Below are positions 7,877 to 15,904 of a stretch of DNA of 20,224 nucleotides, one piece after another. The notes under the pieces are model-generated. The model was not told where the DNA came from and made no database searches. It saw only the letters and a program-made list of their open reading frames with translations. The position numbers were made by a program, and so were the translations under genes. The DNA comes from an uncultured Verrucomicrobiota bacterium (GTDB taxonomy: Bacteria; Verrucomicrobiota; Kiritimatiellia; RFP12; UBA1067): NCBI GenBank assembly GCA_946631345.1, contig CAMPAA010000027.1, forward strand, positions 1 to 20,224, read 5' to 3'. Each line of letters starts with the position of its first letter. Within the stretch, counting starts at the first letter, position 1.

Positions 7877-10014
7877 TTTGGCATCAATTCCAGCCCATGC
7901 GGCGGCAGCGTCATGCGCATCCATTTACCTTCCCAACGATAGGCAATGTCCTGAGCCTTGTCCGTAGCGTTTGCGAACACGAGCGCTCGTGTCCCGTCTG
8001 CCGCCTCCCACGCCGTTCCAAATACGGTTGGCTTGTCGTTCTCTATCATAGTGCCTCTAAAATTGTCCTTGTAGGCGACATATTCGCATTCTACCTTCGG
8101 AGGATGAAGAGCGCGACCATGCGCAAGCCACTTGCGACCCTCGCCTCGATAGAGCCTAATCCACCGTTCGCAGAACTGAAGAACCTTTTTCTGCTCACCC
8201 GTCGCCTTCCCGCCGTAGAAATTCATGAACACTGGCAGGCGCGGCATCTGCCCGTCCGTCGCCGCGTACGCGAGCCACATCCAGCGAGCATACATCTCCC
8301 GTCCGCTCTGAAACGGCGGAACGTATTCGTGATAAAGGTAGTTCCAGACACTCGCCCATTCAGGATGCTGCCATCGGCAATTGCGGTAGTCGGCAAAGGC
8401 ATAGATGTCGTTGAAAAATTCGTGCATCTCCTCGAAAGAGAACATGGCCCATGGGTTGATCTGCCTCATCTCCGCTATCATCGTCTCGAACTGATGACGC
8501 TGAGCCTTCATTCGCCAGACCCCAGGACCAGGTTTGTGTCCATGCTTCCGCGACCAGCAATCGGGAATCCTAGCGCCGACATCTTGATCTGCCTGAACCA
8601 AATCCGCCCCGCGCTTCACGAGTTCGCAGGCGATATCTTTGTTCCACCAATCTACGACCCATGGATCGGCGGGACAAAGCGACGCCGAGTTGCCGCCGCG
8701 CAACCATACGAGGTTTTCGATGAACGGCTTGCCATCCAGTCCACAAACCGCATGCGGCGCAATCTCGTGCCAAAACTTCTTTGAGAAGTCGAACTCGAAC
8801 GTTCCGTCCTTGCGCTTCAAGACCTGGACGTTCCAATGGTGTCCGCCTGGCCACGGCCAGACATGTCCGCCGACATCCCTGACGGCGGCGACCATTTCGC
8901 CAAACGCCTTTTCGTCAGGATATGGCGGGAAATACTCGTTGGCGATCCAGTCGCCGTGCTGCTCCCAGCCGATCAGTATGACGACAAGCGGCGCGTCGGG
9001 AAAGTTCTTTTTCCAATAGCCGTTCAGCCAGTTTTTCATGAACGTGGTGTCATCGAACCACTCGCGATTAAACTCCATCATCACGGGAGCCTCTCGCGTC
9101 CACTTCGGGAGAAATTCCGTCTTCTCAAGAAACTTTTTTCGGCACCAGAACTGTTCTTCCGCCCACGTCTTGTAGATATCCGCCGCGTCATACCATGTCG
9201 TCTCCTCACCATTTTCGGCTGAAAACGCACGAAGCACGATGTCGTAGGGCTGGGCATCCGTCGTCTCGGAATACTCAAACCGGCTCCATCGGCAGATGAA
9301 GTCGCCGTCACGCACCGTGCCGTCCGGCGCGGTCGAACGCCACCAACGATCCATCAGCAGTTCCTTTTCGTTGCCATCCGCATCCTCCGCCGCCGTGTAA
9401 AGTCCGCCAGCGCCGTCGTAGAAGCACCCAAACTGCGCGACGAGTCCGCCTGGAGAATGCCCGATGTGGCGATCCTTCCAGTACTCGCGGCGAGGGTTCA
9501 TCGGATAGCGAACAACACCGCCATGCCCCGTCCCGATAACGACAGCATCGTCTTTCGGCGTTGAGCCGAGGCATTCATTCATGGCGAATCGCGGGAACTG
9601 CGTCTCAACCAAGGCCCATCCATTTTTCGGGGTGACGACGAGACGGCATCTTATCGCGGAATCGCCTTTCGCGGTGGAGAAAAAGGCGACAGCACGTTCA
9701 ACAGTCGCGCCTATGTCCTCCCAGACAAGTTCCAGTCCATTTGCCTTCTCCGAGACGAAGAATTTCTGCGCCATGTCCGCGCTGACAGACTTCTTCCATT
9801 CAAGGTTTCCGACGTTACGTGCCTCAACCGTCCAAAGCGGAACTGAGATATTGCGATGCGAGACAAAGCACCTGCCTTTCGAGTCCGTCAGCGAAACAAT
9901 TCTCCCCTTGTCCATCTCGTCGAACTCGGCGCTGAGCGTGTGTGAGGACACCTCCGCCGCACATGCAACGCCAGTCAACAGCGCAAACACCCAAAGACCC
10001 GCAAAGCGTTTCAT
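7873..10014 (-). CDS. Exported DUF6259-like putative glycoside hydrolase
   Basis: A 713-residue protein with a signal peptide (MKRFAGLWVFALLTGVACA, cleavage near ACA/AE). Residues 25-290 look like a beta-sandwich domain. Residues 300-600 read like a TIM-barrel glycosidase: DAPLVVILIGWEQHGDW, then GADLVQADQDVG (D476 or D478 at a nucleophile-like position) and FSFEEMHEF (E528/E529 at an acid/base-like position). The C-terminus is a small beta domain. The resemblance is to DUF6259-type proteins common in PVC and Bacteroidetes genomes; no characterised activity is claimed, and the catalytic residues are my guess from position. The start at 10012-10014 lies 5 nt after the beta-helix gene stop and lacks a clear ribosome-binding site, suggesting reinitiation. 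It likely cleaves the glycan taken up via the adjacent MFS gene. Confidence 0.8.
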   Translation of the reverse strand: MKRFAGLWVFALLTGVACAAEVSSHTLSAEFDEMDKGRIVSLTDSKGRCFVSHRNISVPLWTVEARNVGNLEWKKSVSADMAQKFFVSEKANGLELVWEDIGATVERAVAFFSTAKGDSAIRCRLVVTPKNGWALVETQFPRFAMNECLGSTPKDDAVVIGTGHGGVVRYPMNPRREYWKDRHIGHSPGGLVAQFGCFYDGAGGLYTAAEDADGNEKELLMDRWWRSTAPDGTVRDGDFICRWSRFEYSETTDAQPYDIVLRAFSAENGEETTWYDAADIYKTWAEEQFWCRKKFLEKTEFLPKWTREAPVMMEFNREWFDDTTFMKNWLNGYWKKNFPDAPLVVILIGWEQHGDWIANEYFPPYPDEKAFGEMVAAVRDVGGHVWPWPGGHHWNVQVLKRKDGTFEFDFSKKFWHEIAPHAVCGLDGKPFIENLVWLRGGNSASLCPADPWVVDWWNKDIACELVKRGADLVQADQDVGARIPDCWSRKHGHKPGPGVWRMKAQRHQFETMIAEMRQINPWAMFSFEEMHEFFNDIYAFADYRNCRWQHPEWASVWNYLYHEYVPPFQSGREMYARWMWLAYAATDGQMPRLPVFMNFYGGKATGEQKKVLQFCERWIRLYRGEGRKWLAHGRALHPPKVECEYVAYKDNFRGTMIENDKPTVFGTAWEAADGTRALVFANATDKAQDIAYRWEGKWMRMTLPPHGLELMPK

Positions 10015-10019
10015 ACGAA

Positions 10020-11909
10020 TCAGCGGACGGACAGCACAAAACCCATAGCCGGCAGATACGACTCGTAGCACCCAATGTCAACCGCGCCGTCGTTGATTCG
10101 CCCGTTGCCCGCCAGGTCCGCTCCCGCCGCCATCCAGTCCATGTTGAGCCCTGCATTGCGCGCGGCGGAGGAATAGCATGGCGTGTAATATGGAACGCTG
10201 CGGTAGCGCGAATCCGCGCCTGCGAACTTAGGGCTCTTCAGCAGAAGGTTCGCCGCCGCAAATCCGCCGATGCTCGTTGGCACCGCTCCGCCCGCCGCCC
10301 AGTACAGGCAGTTGGAGAGCACGTTGCGTCCGTCTGCCTTATACGCCGTCGCAAAGAAGTCATACGCCATCGTGCCGGCCGCAGCCGCGATCTCCTGCCC
10401 CGGCGCGGAATTCGCGAATATGCAGTTGACAAAGACATTCGTGCTGCCGACTACGGGCGACTCGCTGCGGAATGCGGTGAACGTGTTGTAGGAGGTCTCG
10501 TTGTCGGCGAACGTGCAGTTCTCCACGTCTATGCGCACGCCGCCTGTGGCAATCAGCCTTGTTGCGCGGCAACCGTGGAACAGGCAGTTGCGCATTAGCC
10601 CAGCACCCATCGCCGTGTCGTAGCGCACCAGCGCCTCAAGCGTATGCGTGGCGTAGAAATAGTCGTACACGCAGCCGTCGAACTCGCAGTTGACCATGTT
10701 TCGCGCATAGACGTCGCCCCAGCCGGAGAAGCGGCATCTCTCCAGGTTCAGCGCGTTGTGTATCTGCGCGCCGGCATTGGCCGCATCGACGGAGCCGGGG
10801 GCGGTGTTGTTGTGGAACGTGCAGTCCGAGAAGCTTCCCGAGACATAGGAGTTGATGTACACGCCGCCGCCACTTGCGCCGGCGATGTTGTTCGTGAAGA
10901 CGCAGCGGACGGCGGCCGTCATCCGCGGCGCATACACCGCGCCGCCCAGATTGGTCGCGCAGTTGCCATCGAAGACGCAGCCGGACAGAGAGAAGTCCGA
11001 AGGCGAGCAGATCGCCCCGCCGTTGGTTTCGGATGCATTGTTCTCGAAGACGCAGTCCTCGACATCCGCGACGGCGCAGATGGCCCCGCCCTCGGCCCCG
11101 GACCGATTGCCGACGAACCGGCAGCCGACGATCTTTCCCGCCGGAGAGCCGATCGCGTTGACATATACCGCCCCGCCTTTGCTTGCCTCCGCGACGTTGT
11201 TTGAAAAGACGCAGCCGACGATGGACTTGGTCAGGTTGTTTTCGCGAAGCGCGCCGGCGGCAGTCCCTCCGGCCCGGTTCCCGACGAATACGCAATTGAC
11301 GAACTCGTTGCCGACGCCCTGCGCCGCACCGGCGCGCTCCTCCGACCGGTTGCCGTCATACAGGCAGCAATAGGCGCTGACGCAGTGCGTCGCGCCTGAC
11401 TGATCCGCGGAACATCCGCGAAACACGCAGTTCGTCGCATACGCGTAATTGTCGTTCTGCGCGAAGAACAGCGCACCTCCGTTCTTGCCGCTCTCCGCCC
11501 TGCCGTTCCTGAACGTCAGATTCTTGAAGTTCGACCTTCTTCCGCTTCCCGTATAGCCATAGAAGATGCGCGCGGCATTGCCGCCGTCGACGATCGTCTC
11601 CTGCGCGGGCGTCTTCTCGTTCCAGGCCGTGCCGTCCTCGCCGTGTATCTCCAGCCACTTGGCGAACCACACGCAAGACTTGCCGTTGCCGTCGGGAGCC
11701 CCCATCGTGCCCCAGGAGGTGCCCGACGCATATTCGCGGAGCGTCGAGAAGTCGAACGTCTTGCCTGCGGCGAGGACAATGCGATCTCCGTTGCTCGCCT
11801 TTGCGACGGTGTTTGTGAACTCCGCAACGGTGTTCACAACTGGCCAGACCGTCGCATTCGCAGCGAAGACCACGAATACACCAGGCAACGCACACATAAT
11901 CTTCTTCAT
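10020..11909 (-). CDS. Exported right-handed parallel beta-helix protein
   Basis: A 629-residue protein with a signal peptide (MKKIMCALPGVFVVFAANA). The body is built of repeated beta-helix coils of about 20-25 residues with recurrent C-V/R-F-x-x-N and GGA[IV] patterns (for example CVFSNN, GGAICAV, CVFENNAS). This resembles the polymorphic outer-membrane/pectate-lyase-like fold. It ends with DLAGNGRINDGAVDIGCYE, the common terminal motif of such proteins, then a short GFVLSVR tail. The cysteine spacing follows the coils. The start at 11907-11909 has AAAGGA 8 nt upstream and an ATGA overlap with the preceding gene. It may be a polysaccharide lyase, an adhesin or a glycan-binding surface protein; no catalytic site is evident. 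Its operon place favours a glycan-related role. Confidence 0.85.
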   Translation of the reverse strand: MKKIMCALPGVFVVFAANATVWPVVNTVAEFTNTVAKASNGDRIVLAAGKTFDFSTLREYASGTSWGTMGAPDGNGKSCVWFAKWLEIHGEDGTAWNEKTPAQETIVDGGNAARIFYGYTGSGRRSNFKNLTFRNGRAESGKNGGALFFAQNDNYAYATNCVFRGCSADQSGATHCVSAYCCLYDGNRSEERAGAAQGVGNEFVNCVFVGNRAGGTAAGALRENNLTKSIVGCVFSNNVAEASKGGAVYVNAIGSPAGKIVGCRFVGNRSGAEGGAICAVADVEDCVFENNASETNGGAICSPSDFSLSGCVFDGNCATNLGGAVYAPRMTAAVRCVFTNNIAGASGGGVYINSYVSGSFSDCTFHNNTAPGSVDAANAGAQIHNALNLERCRFSGWGDVYARNMVNCEFDGCVYDYFYATHTLEALVRYDTAMGAGLMRNCLFHGCRATRLIATGGVRIDVENCTFADNETSYNTFTAFRSESPVVGSTNVFVNCIFANSAPGQEIAAAAGTMAYDFFATAYKADGRNVLSNCLYWAAGGAVPTSIGGFAAANLLLKSPKFAGADSRYRSVPYYTPCYSSAARNAGLNMDWMAAGADLAGNGRINDGAVDIGCYESYLPAMGFVLSVR

Positions 11910-14008
11910 TTGTCTATTCCTTTCTGTTGGGTTGTGAGGATTTCCGCAAGGCGAACGAATACCGCACCAAAGCATGGTTGGCGGCTTTCAACGATTTCGC
12001 ACGAAACGCCGCGAGCATCCGCGATCTCCTTGAACTTCGCCATGAACACAGGCGAATGCGTCGCATCCCTCGCGAGTTCACCATCCTTCAGCATGGCATG
12101 TCCGTGCTGAACAATGCGGGGGGCACGTGCAGGGTCAATCTTCCTGAGAAGCGCGGCAGGCGAAATCTGCTCAATGATGTCAAGACACTCATCACGATGC
12201 GCAAGCCAGTCGTCGAAATTTCTATAACCGAAGGCGTGTGCGCCGTACTGGATATTCGGGATCCACTCGCGCATTTCCTTCGGATCGATAGACGTCTGAG
12301 GTATGATAGGAGCAACGGCGGCAATGCCAAGCGCGTTGTCGTCTTTGAGTGCAAGGGCGAGCGCAGTACATGCACCAGCGCTTCCGCCTGCAAGTGCTAA
12401 GCGCGAGAGATCGAGATTCCATTCGGCGGCATGAGACTGGACGAATCTGACGGCGCATTCGCAATCGCCGATACATCCAAGTACCTTTGGTTTCACATCG
12501 TCCACGTCACGAAGATATCGATAGCCAGTCGCTACGACGACGATGCCCTTGTCTAGAAGCATCCTGATGGACGAGCCGATGGCATGATCCTCCATCGCGC
12601 CTCCACTCCAACCTCCGCCGTGTATGTACATCACGACGGGCGAAGCGGATTCGTCCGTGCCCACCCCACCCTTCGGCAGAAACACGTCAACTTTCTGCTT
12701 AGGATGCGTCCCGTATGCGACATTCTCATAAGTCGCTGCGGGGATTGTGAAGAGCTGTTTGGTGTAGGGATGGACATAGACGTATTCGTTCGCTGGTTTT
12801 CGTCCAAAGACAGACGCTACAGCCCGCAGAAAACCGTCTGCGTCAAACTCGTTCGGTACGAGATACGTTCCCTCGGTGTATTCGTTCCAGCCATTCACAT
12901 AAACAGCACCGGGTCGCTTAGGATCGTTCTCCGCAAACGCTTTGGCCTCAGCAAGAATCTCACGGAATGCGTCCGGCGTGTTGTTCGTGAACGTCATCGT
13001 GTATGGATATTCCAACTTGCGCCACGGATATGGTTCGTCAAGACGACAGCGTGGGGTGACATCCCAACCTGTCGTTACGTTGGGAATATAGGGAAGCTTC
13101 TTGCCGGACATATCACGCCACCGCTTCCGCACTGTCGGGAACGACTGACGATAATCGACCTCCAACACACCCTTTTCGCGCAAAGCAGCCATCTCATCCT
13201 TTGGAAGATGGTCAACGGTCGTGTTATAGTCTGTGATCGAGTCAAATCCGCACTCGGACATAAGGTCTGCGAACCTAGAACCAACGCACTGAGCGTTGAA
13301 ATGGATTTCCCCGAGTCCAGCGGCACGAACAATCTCTCGCGCTTCGTCAAGTTCCGCCTTGATGCGCTTCGCATCCTTTCCATGCCCCGTGAAAAAGTAA
13401 AGTGCATTGAACACAGAGAAGAACAACCTACCGTCCTTGCGCCAATATTCGGGGCGGTTGAAATAGTTCTCCGCACAATGACGTATCAAACCAAGGAACT
13501 CCTCTTTCGTATGGGCGAGGGACATTAGGCGTTCGCGTGGCTTTCCAACCTCTGGACGCCACCCTCTGTTGCGGTCGTGGTAGCACCACATGATGGCGAA
13601 CTTCATGCGACTGCGATTCTTTGCGCCAAGGAAGCCGTGCTCGATTGCCTCCTCCTGCGTCACCTTGCCGTCATACCAGTAATAGTCATAGAGAAACACG
13701 TCGATTCCGGCATTGGATGCAAGAGCTATTTCCTTCTCTACGTCTTGCGGATTTGCGCCATCAAGATACCCAGTATATGGCACGAGAGGCTGGTTATGGC
13801 CCTTGAATCGAGGCTTGGCATCCTTGACAAACGCCCATTCCCCCTCCTTCCAATTATCGACGCCAAACCATTCATCACCTTTCGGATAGCGATGCCAGTG
13901 CGGATAATAGACACAGACGCATTCCACCTTGCCGTTCGATGCAAAAGCTCCGAATGCCGCAAGTGCAGCAATCGCCATTGTCGCAAAAAGCATAAACAAT
14001 CTCCTCAT
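11906..14008 (-). CDS. Exported GH99/WbsX-like domain fused to alpha/beta-hydrolase
   Basis: A 700-residue two-domain protein. Residues 1-24 are a signal peptide. Residues 28-400 match the GH99-like/WbsX pattern: VYYPHWHRYPKG, GIDVFLYDYYWYDGK (101-115) and VNGWNEYTEG (371-380), with E376 and E379 as candidate catalytic acids. Residues 435-690 are an esterase-like alpha/beta-hydrolase with HGGGW (463-467, oxyanion hole) and GGSAG (541-545, nucleophile Ser543). The usual late G-x-G-H-G-F histidine is not evident; that region reads SRQPCFGAVF. First gene of the operon. The start at 14006-14008 gives a basic MRRLF n-region but no ribosome-binding site; the ATG at 13991-13993 has AGGAG 7 nt upstream and is a real alternative. 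It probably debranches or deacylates a glycan. Confidence 0.85.
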   Translation of the reverse strand: MRRLFMLFATMAIAALAAFGAFASNGKVECVCVYYPHWHRYPKGDEWFGVDNWKEGEWAFVKDAKPRFKGHNQPLVPYTGYLDGANPQDVEKEIALASNAGIDVFLYDYYWYDGKVTQEEAIEHGFLGAKNRSRMKFAIMWCYHDRNRGWRPEVGKPRERLMSLAHTKEEFLGLIRHCAENYFNRPEYWRKDGRLFFSVFNALYFFTGHGKDAKRIKAELDEAREIVRAAGLGEIHFNAQCVGSRFADLMSECGFDSITDYNTTVDHLPKDEMAALREKGVLEVDYRQSFPTVRKRWRDMSGKKLPYIPNVTTGWDVTPRCRLDEPYPWRKLEYPYTMTFTNNTPDAFREILAEAKAFAENDPKRPGAVYVNGWNEYTEGTYLVPNEFDADGFLRAVASVFGRKPANEYVYVHPYTKQLFTIPAATYENVAYGTHPKQKVDVFLPKGGVGTDESASPVVMYIHGGGWSGGAMEDHAIGSSIRMLLDKGIVVVATGYRYLRDVDDVKPKVLGCIGDCECAVRFVQSHAAEWNLDLSRLALAGGSAGACTALALALKDDNALGIAAVAPIIPQTSIDPKEMREWIPNIQYGAHAFGYRNFDDWLAHRDECLDIIEQISPAALLRKIDPARAPRIVQHGHAMLKDGELARDATHSPVFMAKFKEIADARGVSCEIVESRQPCFGAVFVRLAEILTTQQKGIDK

Positions 14009-14018
14009 ATCGCCGCGT

Positions 14019-14046
14019 ATTATCCCATAAGCGGACGCAAAAGCAA
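14019..14046 (-). promoter_or_regulatory. Putative operon promoter (-35 TTGCTT, 16 bp, -10 GATAAT)
   Basis: On the minus strand GATAAT (14019-14024) follows TTGCTT (14041-14046) with a 16-bp spacer, between the AraC gene and the first structural gene. Transcription would start near 14012, giving a leader of only a few nt to the ATG at 14008 or about 19 nt to the ATG at 13993, which has AGGAG. The weak -35 fits a promoter needing an activator such as the neighbouring AraC protein. Confidence 0.4.
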
Positions 14047-14052
14047 ATAGCA

Positions 14053-14079
14053 AAAATGATAAAATCAATTTATCATTTT
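14053..14079. promoter_or_regulatory. Perfect 11-bp inverted repeat between AraC gene and operon
   Basis: AAAATGATAAA (14053-14063), a 5-nt centre, and TTTATCATTTT (14069-14079) form a perfect AT-only-loop palindrome. It overlaps the stop codon of the AraC gene and lies just upstream of the putative -35 of the operon. It could be an operator for the regulator or a weak terminator; there is no GC-rich stem, so an operator or partial attenuator is more likely. Confidence 0.5.
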
Positions 14080-14966
14080 CGGCTATTGGCGACCCTGTAG
14101 GCGGTTGCGGTAAGTCCAACCGAACGGCGAAACTGTCTTGAGAAAGCGTAGAGAGAATCAAATCCACATGCCGCACCGATCTCCATCATGCTCATCTTTG
14201 TCGTCTCGAGCATCTGACACGCTCGGTCAATGCGCTTCCTCATCTGCCATTTCTTCGGCGAAACGCCGGTTCGCTCCTTGAAGAGCCGCCGTAAATGAGT
14301 CTCGCTCGCACCTGCGGCACGAGCCGCCGCCGCGATGCTCATCGTAGAGCCGCACGACTCATCAAGATGGCGGGTGAATTCATCGACCTTTCCAATCACG
14401 CGCTCGCCGACTGTACCACACACCCCATGTGGCCAGACTGAGAGTATCTCGACAAATACACGATATGCCGCCGCCGCACAAACAAGGCGCGACTGTGAAC
14501 TGTCTATCCGCGATGCCTCGAAGAGTTCGTGGAAGCGAAACAGCAGTTCCGGAAGCGCCTTGAAGCAGCGGCTAGGAGACTTGGGCGAAATGCCGGCCCT
14601 GTAGAGAAGCGGCAACGCTGCATCCGCAGCAATCTCCACCCATTCTCCGTCCCATCCAGCCTTTACGTCGTAACGGAAAGAATGCCGCACACCTGGGAAG
14701 ATAATCGTTATCGAGTTCCTCGGAATCTTCAATTCTCCAGATGCGTTACTGACGAAGCGTCCACTGCCTCGCGTGACATGGCTCAAAACAAGTGTATCGA
14801 GAACCCTTCCACTCTTGCCCACTGACCTGTAAGACTCTGGATGTTTCTTGAGCATTTCCGAAAACCTGTATCCAGAGGCACAGTGGTTGTAGCCAAGCGA
14901 CTTCACAGCGAACGGCACGTCGTTCGGCATGTCGTTGTAATATCTCGAATAGAATTCCGATTTCAT
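14073..14966 (-). CDS. AraC-family transcriptional regulator
   Basis: A 297-residue regulator. Residues 50-150 look like a cupin-type sensing domain (LVLSHVTRGSGRFV, ITIIFPGVRHSFRYD). Residues 195-293 are the AraC DNA-binding domain with two helix-turn-helix motifs: AAAARAAGASETHLRRLFKE near 212-231, and IGAACGFDSLYAFSRQFRR at 263-281 with the conserved GF and FxRxFxR features. It stands immediately upstream of, and co-oriented with, the catabolic operon, so it probably senses a sugar or glycan fragment and activates that operon. The start lacks a good ribosome-binding site; a 10-codon upstream reading frame ends on the start codon (ATGA), so coupling is possible. Confidence 0.93.
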   Translation of the reverse strand: MKSEFYSRYYNDMPNDVPFAVKSLGYNHCASGYRFSEMLKKHPESYRSVGKSGRVLDTLVLSHVTRGSGRFVSNASGELKIPRNSITIIFPGVRHSFRYDVKAGWDGEWVEIAADAALPLLYRAGISPKSPSRCFKALPELLFRFHELFEASRIDSSQSRLVCAAAAYRVFVEILSVWPHGVCGTVGERVIGKVDEFTRHLDESCGSTMSIAAAARAAGASETHLRRLFKERTGVSPKKWQMRKRIDRACQMLETTKMSMMEIGAACGFDSLYAFSRQFRRSVGLTATAYRVANSRK

Positions 14967-14995
14967 GGTACGTTGAGAAAATCCTCGTATAACAT
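14963..14995 (-). other. Possible 10-codon leader peptide overlapping the AraC start
   Basis: ATG at 14993-14995 opens the frame MLYEDFLNVP and its TGA overlaps the AraC ATG as ATGA. An AGGAG lies upstream but about 17 nt away, longer than ideal. It may couple translation of the regulator, or be chance. Confidence 0.25.
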
Positions 14996-15295
14996 TTCTT
15001 GCTGCCTAGTTCTCTCCTGCTAATGTCCCCTTCTTCTTCAATGGTAGCATTATAGCAAATATCTGAAAATTGCGCCACGGACAGAGAAAATCCCGCGAAG
15101 ACACATTCAAATCGTACACGCGCACCAGCCCTTCATCCCCGCCTTCTCCGCCACGTCCGAAACCAGCCGCGAGGAAGCGAACTCGACCCATTCTCCCTGA
15201 TGCTGTCACGCCACAACACATCTGCCGCACGTTCACCGCTTCTTATCCGCGATAACCTTTTGCTCTGGAAGACAATCAACCTATTAACACTAATA
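14967..15295. other. Intergenic region upstream of the AraC gene
   Basis: This holds the AraC leader (about 76 nt) and its promoter at the left side. The rest shows only short broken frames on the minus strand, some gene-like in fragments, with no start, ribosome-binding site or intact frame. Part of it (about 15208-15240) resembles 17967-18003, hinting at a decayed dispersed element. Confidence 0.4.
15049..15057 (-). promoter_or_regulatory. Extended -10 promoter for the AraC gene
   Basis: The minus strand reads TGCTATAAT, a perfect extended -10 (TGnTATAAT). No good -35 is seen at 16-18 bp, as expected for extended -10 promoters. It would start an mRNA with a leader of about 76 nt. Confidence 0.6.
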
Positions 15296-15312
15296 GTCAT
15301 TTTGAAAATGAC
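15296..15312. repeat. Short palindrome next to the terminator hairpin
   Basis: GTCATTTT, one central G, then AAAATGAC: perfect 8-bp arms. It abuts and overlaps by 2 nt the larger hairpin at 15311-15348. On the minus strand it lies just downstream of that hairpin, so the two may act together in ending transcription. Confidence 0.5.
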
Positions 15313-15348
15313 AAGGTTGCCAGCCGATTCCTTGGCTGGCAACCTTGT
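15311..15348 (-). terminator. Perfect 15-bp stem-loop terminator
   Basis: ACAAGGTTGCCAGCC (15311-15325), an 8-nt loop, and GGCTGGCAACCTTGT (15334-15348) pair perfectly. It starts 5 nt past the stop of the 58-residue gene. On the minus strand it is followed by CATTTTC rather than a long U-run, so it is a strong hairpin with a short T tract, probably a terminator or 3' stabiliser. Confidence 0.7.
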
Positions 15349-15353
15349 TGTAG

Positions 15354-15530
15354 TCATGACTTTTCTCTACGTACACCTTTGAACTTAGTGCCGTCGGACT
15401 TTCCGTCCATGATGCGCCCAGTATCAGGATCACGCTTGTACCAAATACTATTGTTAGGATTTTGGAACTGTGTTCTGTTTCTAACCGCGCCGTTTCGATG
15501 TCCATCGCCAGCTGGTGGATTTGTAGCCAT
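15354..15530 (-). CDS. Small conserved-looking basic protein (58 residues)
   Basis: The frame reads MATNPPAGDGHRNGAV, then a stretch with WYKRDPDTGRIMDGKSDG and the C-terminus FKGVRREKS. It is small, soluble, basic and Gly/Asn-rich. I recall similar roughly 60-residue hypothetical proteins with a KRD..TGR.MD...FKGVR core in many bacteria and mobile regions; no function is known to me. The case for a real gene is strong: AAAGGAGG lies 7 nt before the ATG, and the stop is followed at once by a perfect hairpin. An overlapping 112-codon frame on the same strand (15290-15628) lacks such a start signal and is a shadow. It follows the 104-residue gene by 55 nt, probably in one transcript. Confidence 0.8.
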   Translation of the reverse strand: MATNPPAGDGHRNGAVRNRTQFQNPNNSIWYKRDPDTGRIMDGKSDGTKFKGVRREKS

Positions 15531-15585
15531 TTATATGCCTCCTTTCTGAATGGCGTATGTGTGCATACTATTCTATTGTTTGATT

Positions 15586-15900
15586 CTAGACTTGATCTTT
15601 GTAGAAATGCCCAACACACCTTCCGCAAAGCTCATAGCCTTCGTTCTGCCACTTAGCCAAATTGACTCTAAACGAATTCTGGTCTTCTTTGCGACTAAAA
15701 TTGCCGTAGTTTACGGATGGCTTTAGTTTTAGACCACAGCATGTAGCCTCCGCACCATAGGTAACATGATCTTTTCCGTCAGTTCCTTTTTCTATTCGAA
15801 CTTCGACGATGTGATAGTTCCTACCATCGTCATCAATGAGGTTGGACTTGTGGATAACAGCCCACCCATTGCATCTGTCGTTTATAATTTCCGTTGCCAT
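15586..15900 (-). CDS. Small cysteine-containing hypothetical protein (104 residues)
   Basis: Not recognised. The protein is hydrophilic and rich in charged and aromatic residues, with Cys at 9, a CC pair near 54-55 and a CGRC knuckle close to the C-terminus (ELCGRCVGHFYKD). The CC and CGRC pairs could bind zinc. No signal peptide or membrane segment is seen. The ATG at 15898-15900 has only a distant AAGGTGG, and a candidate promoter lies so close that the mRNA would be leaderless. It is divergent from the XRE-type gene and upstream of the 58-residue gene, suggesting a small accessory unit possibly controlled by the XRE protein. Confidence 0.65.
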   Translation of the reverse strand: MATEIINDRCNGWAVIHKSNLIDDDGRNYHIVEVRIEKGTDGKDHVTYGAEATCCGLKLKPSVNYGNFSRKEDQNSFRVNLAKWQNEGYELCGRCVGHFYKDQV

Positions 15901-15904
15901 AACT

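Noticed and set aside
12584..13528. 314-codon plus-strand open frame
   Set aside because: Antisense to the GH99-like/esterase gene; no ribosome-binding site or family resemblance.
15006..15236. 76-codon minus-strand frame
   Set aside because: Covers the AraC promoter and leader, has no ribosome-binding site, and gene-like bits occur in different frames; treated as a possible decayed remnant.
15290..15628. 112-codon minus-strand frame with a hydrophobic stretch
   Set aside because: Overlaps the 58-residue gene, which has an ideal ribosome-binding site and a terminator directly after its stop; this frame has neither and runs through the hairpin.
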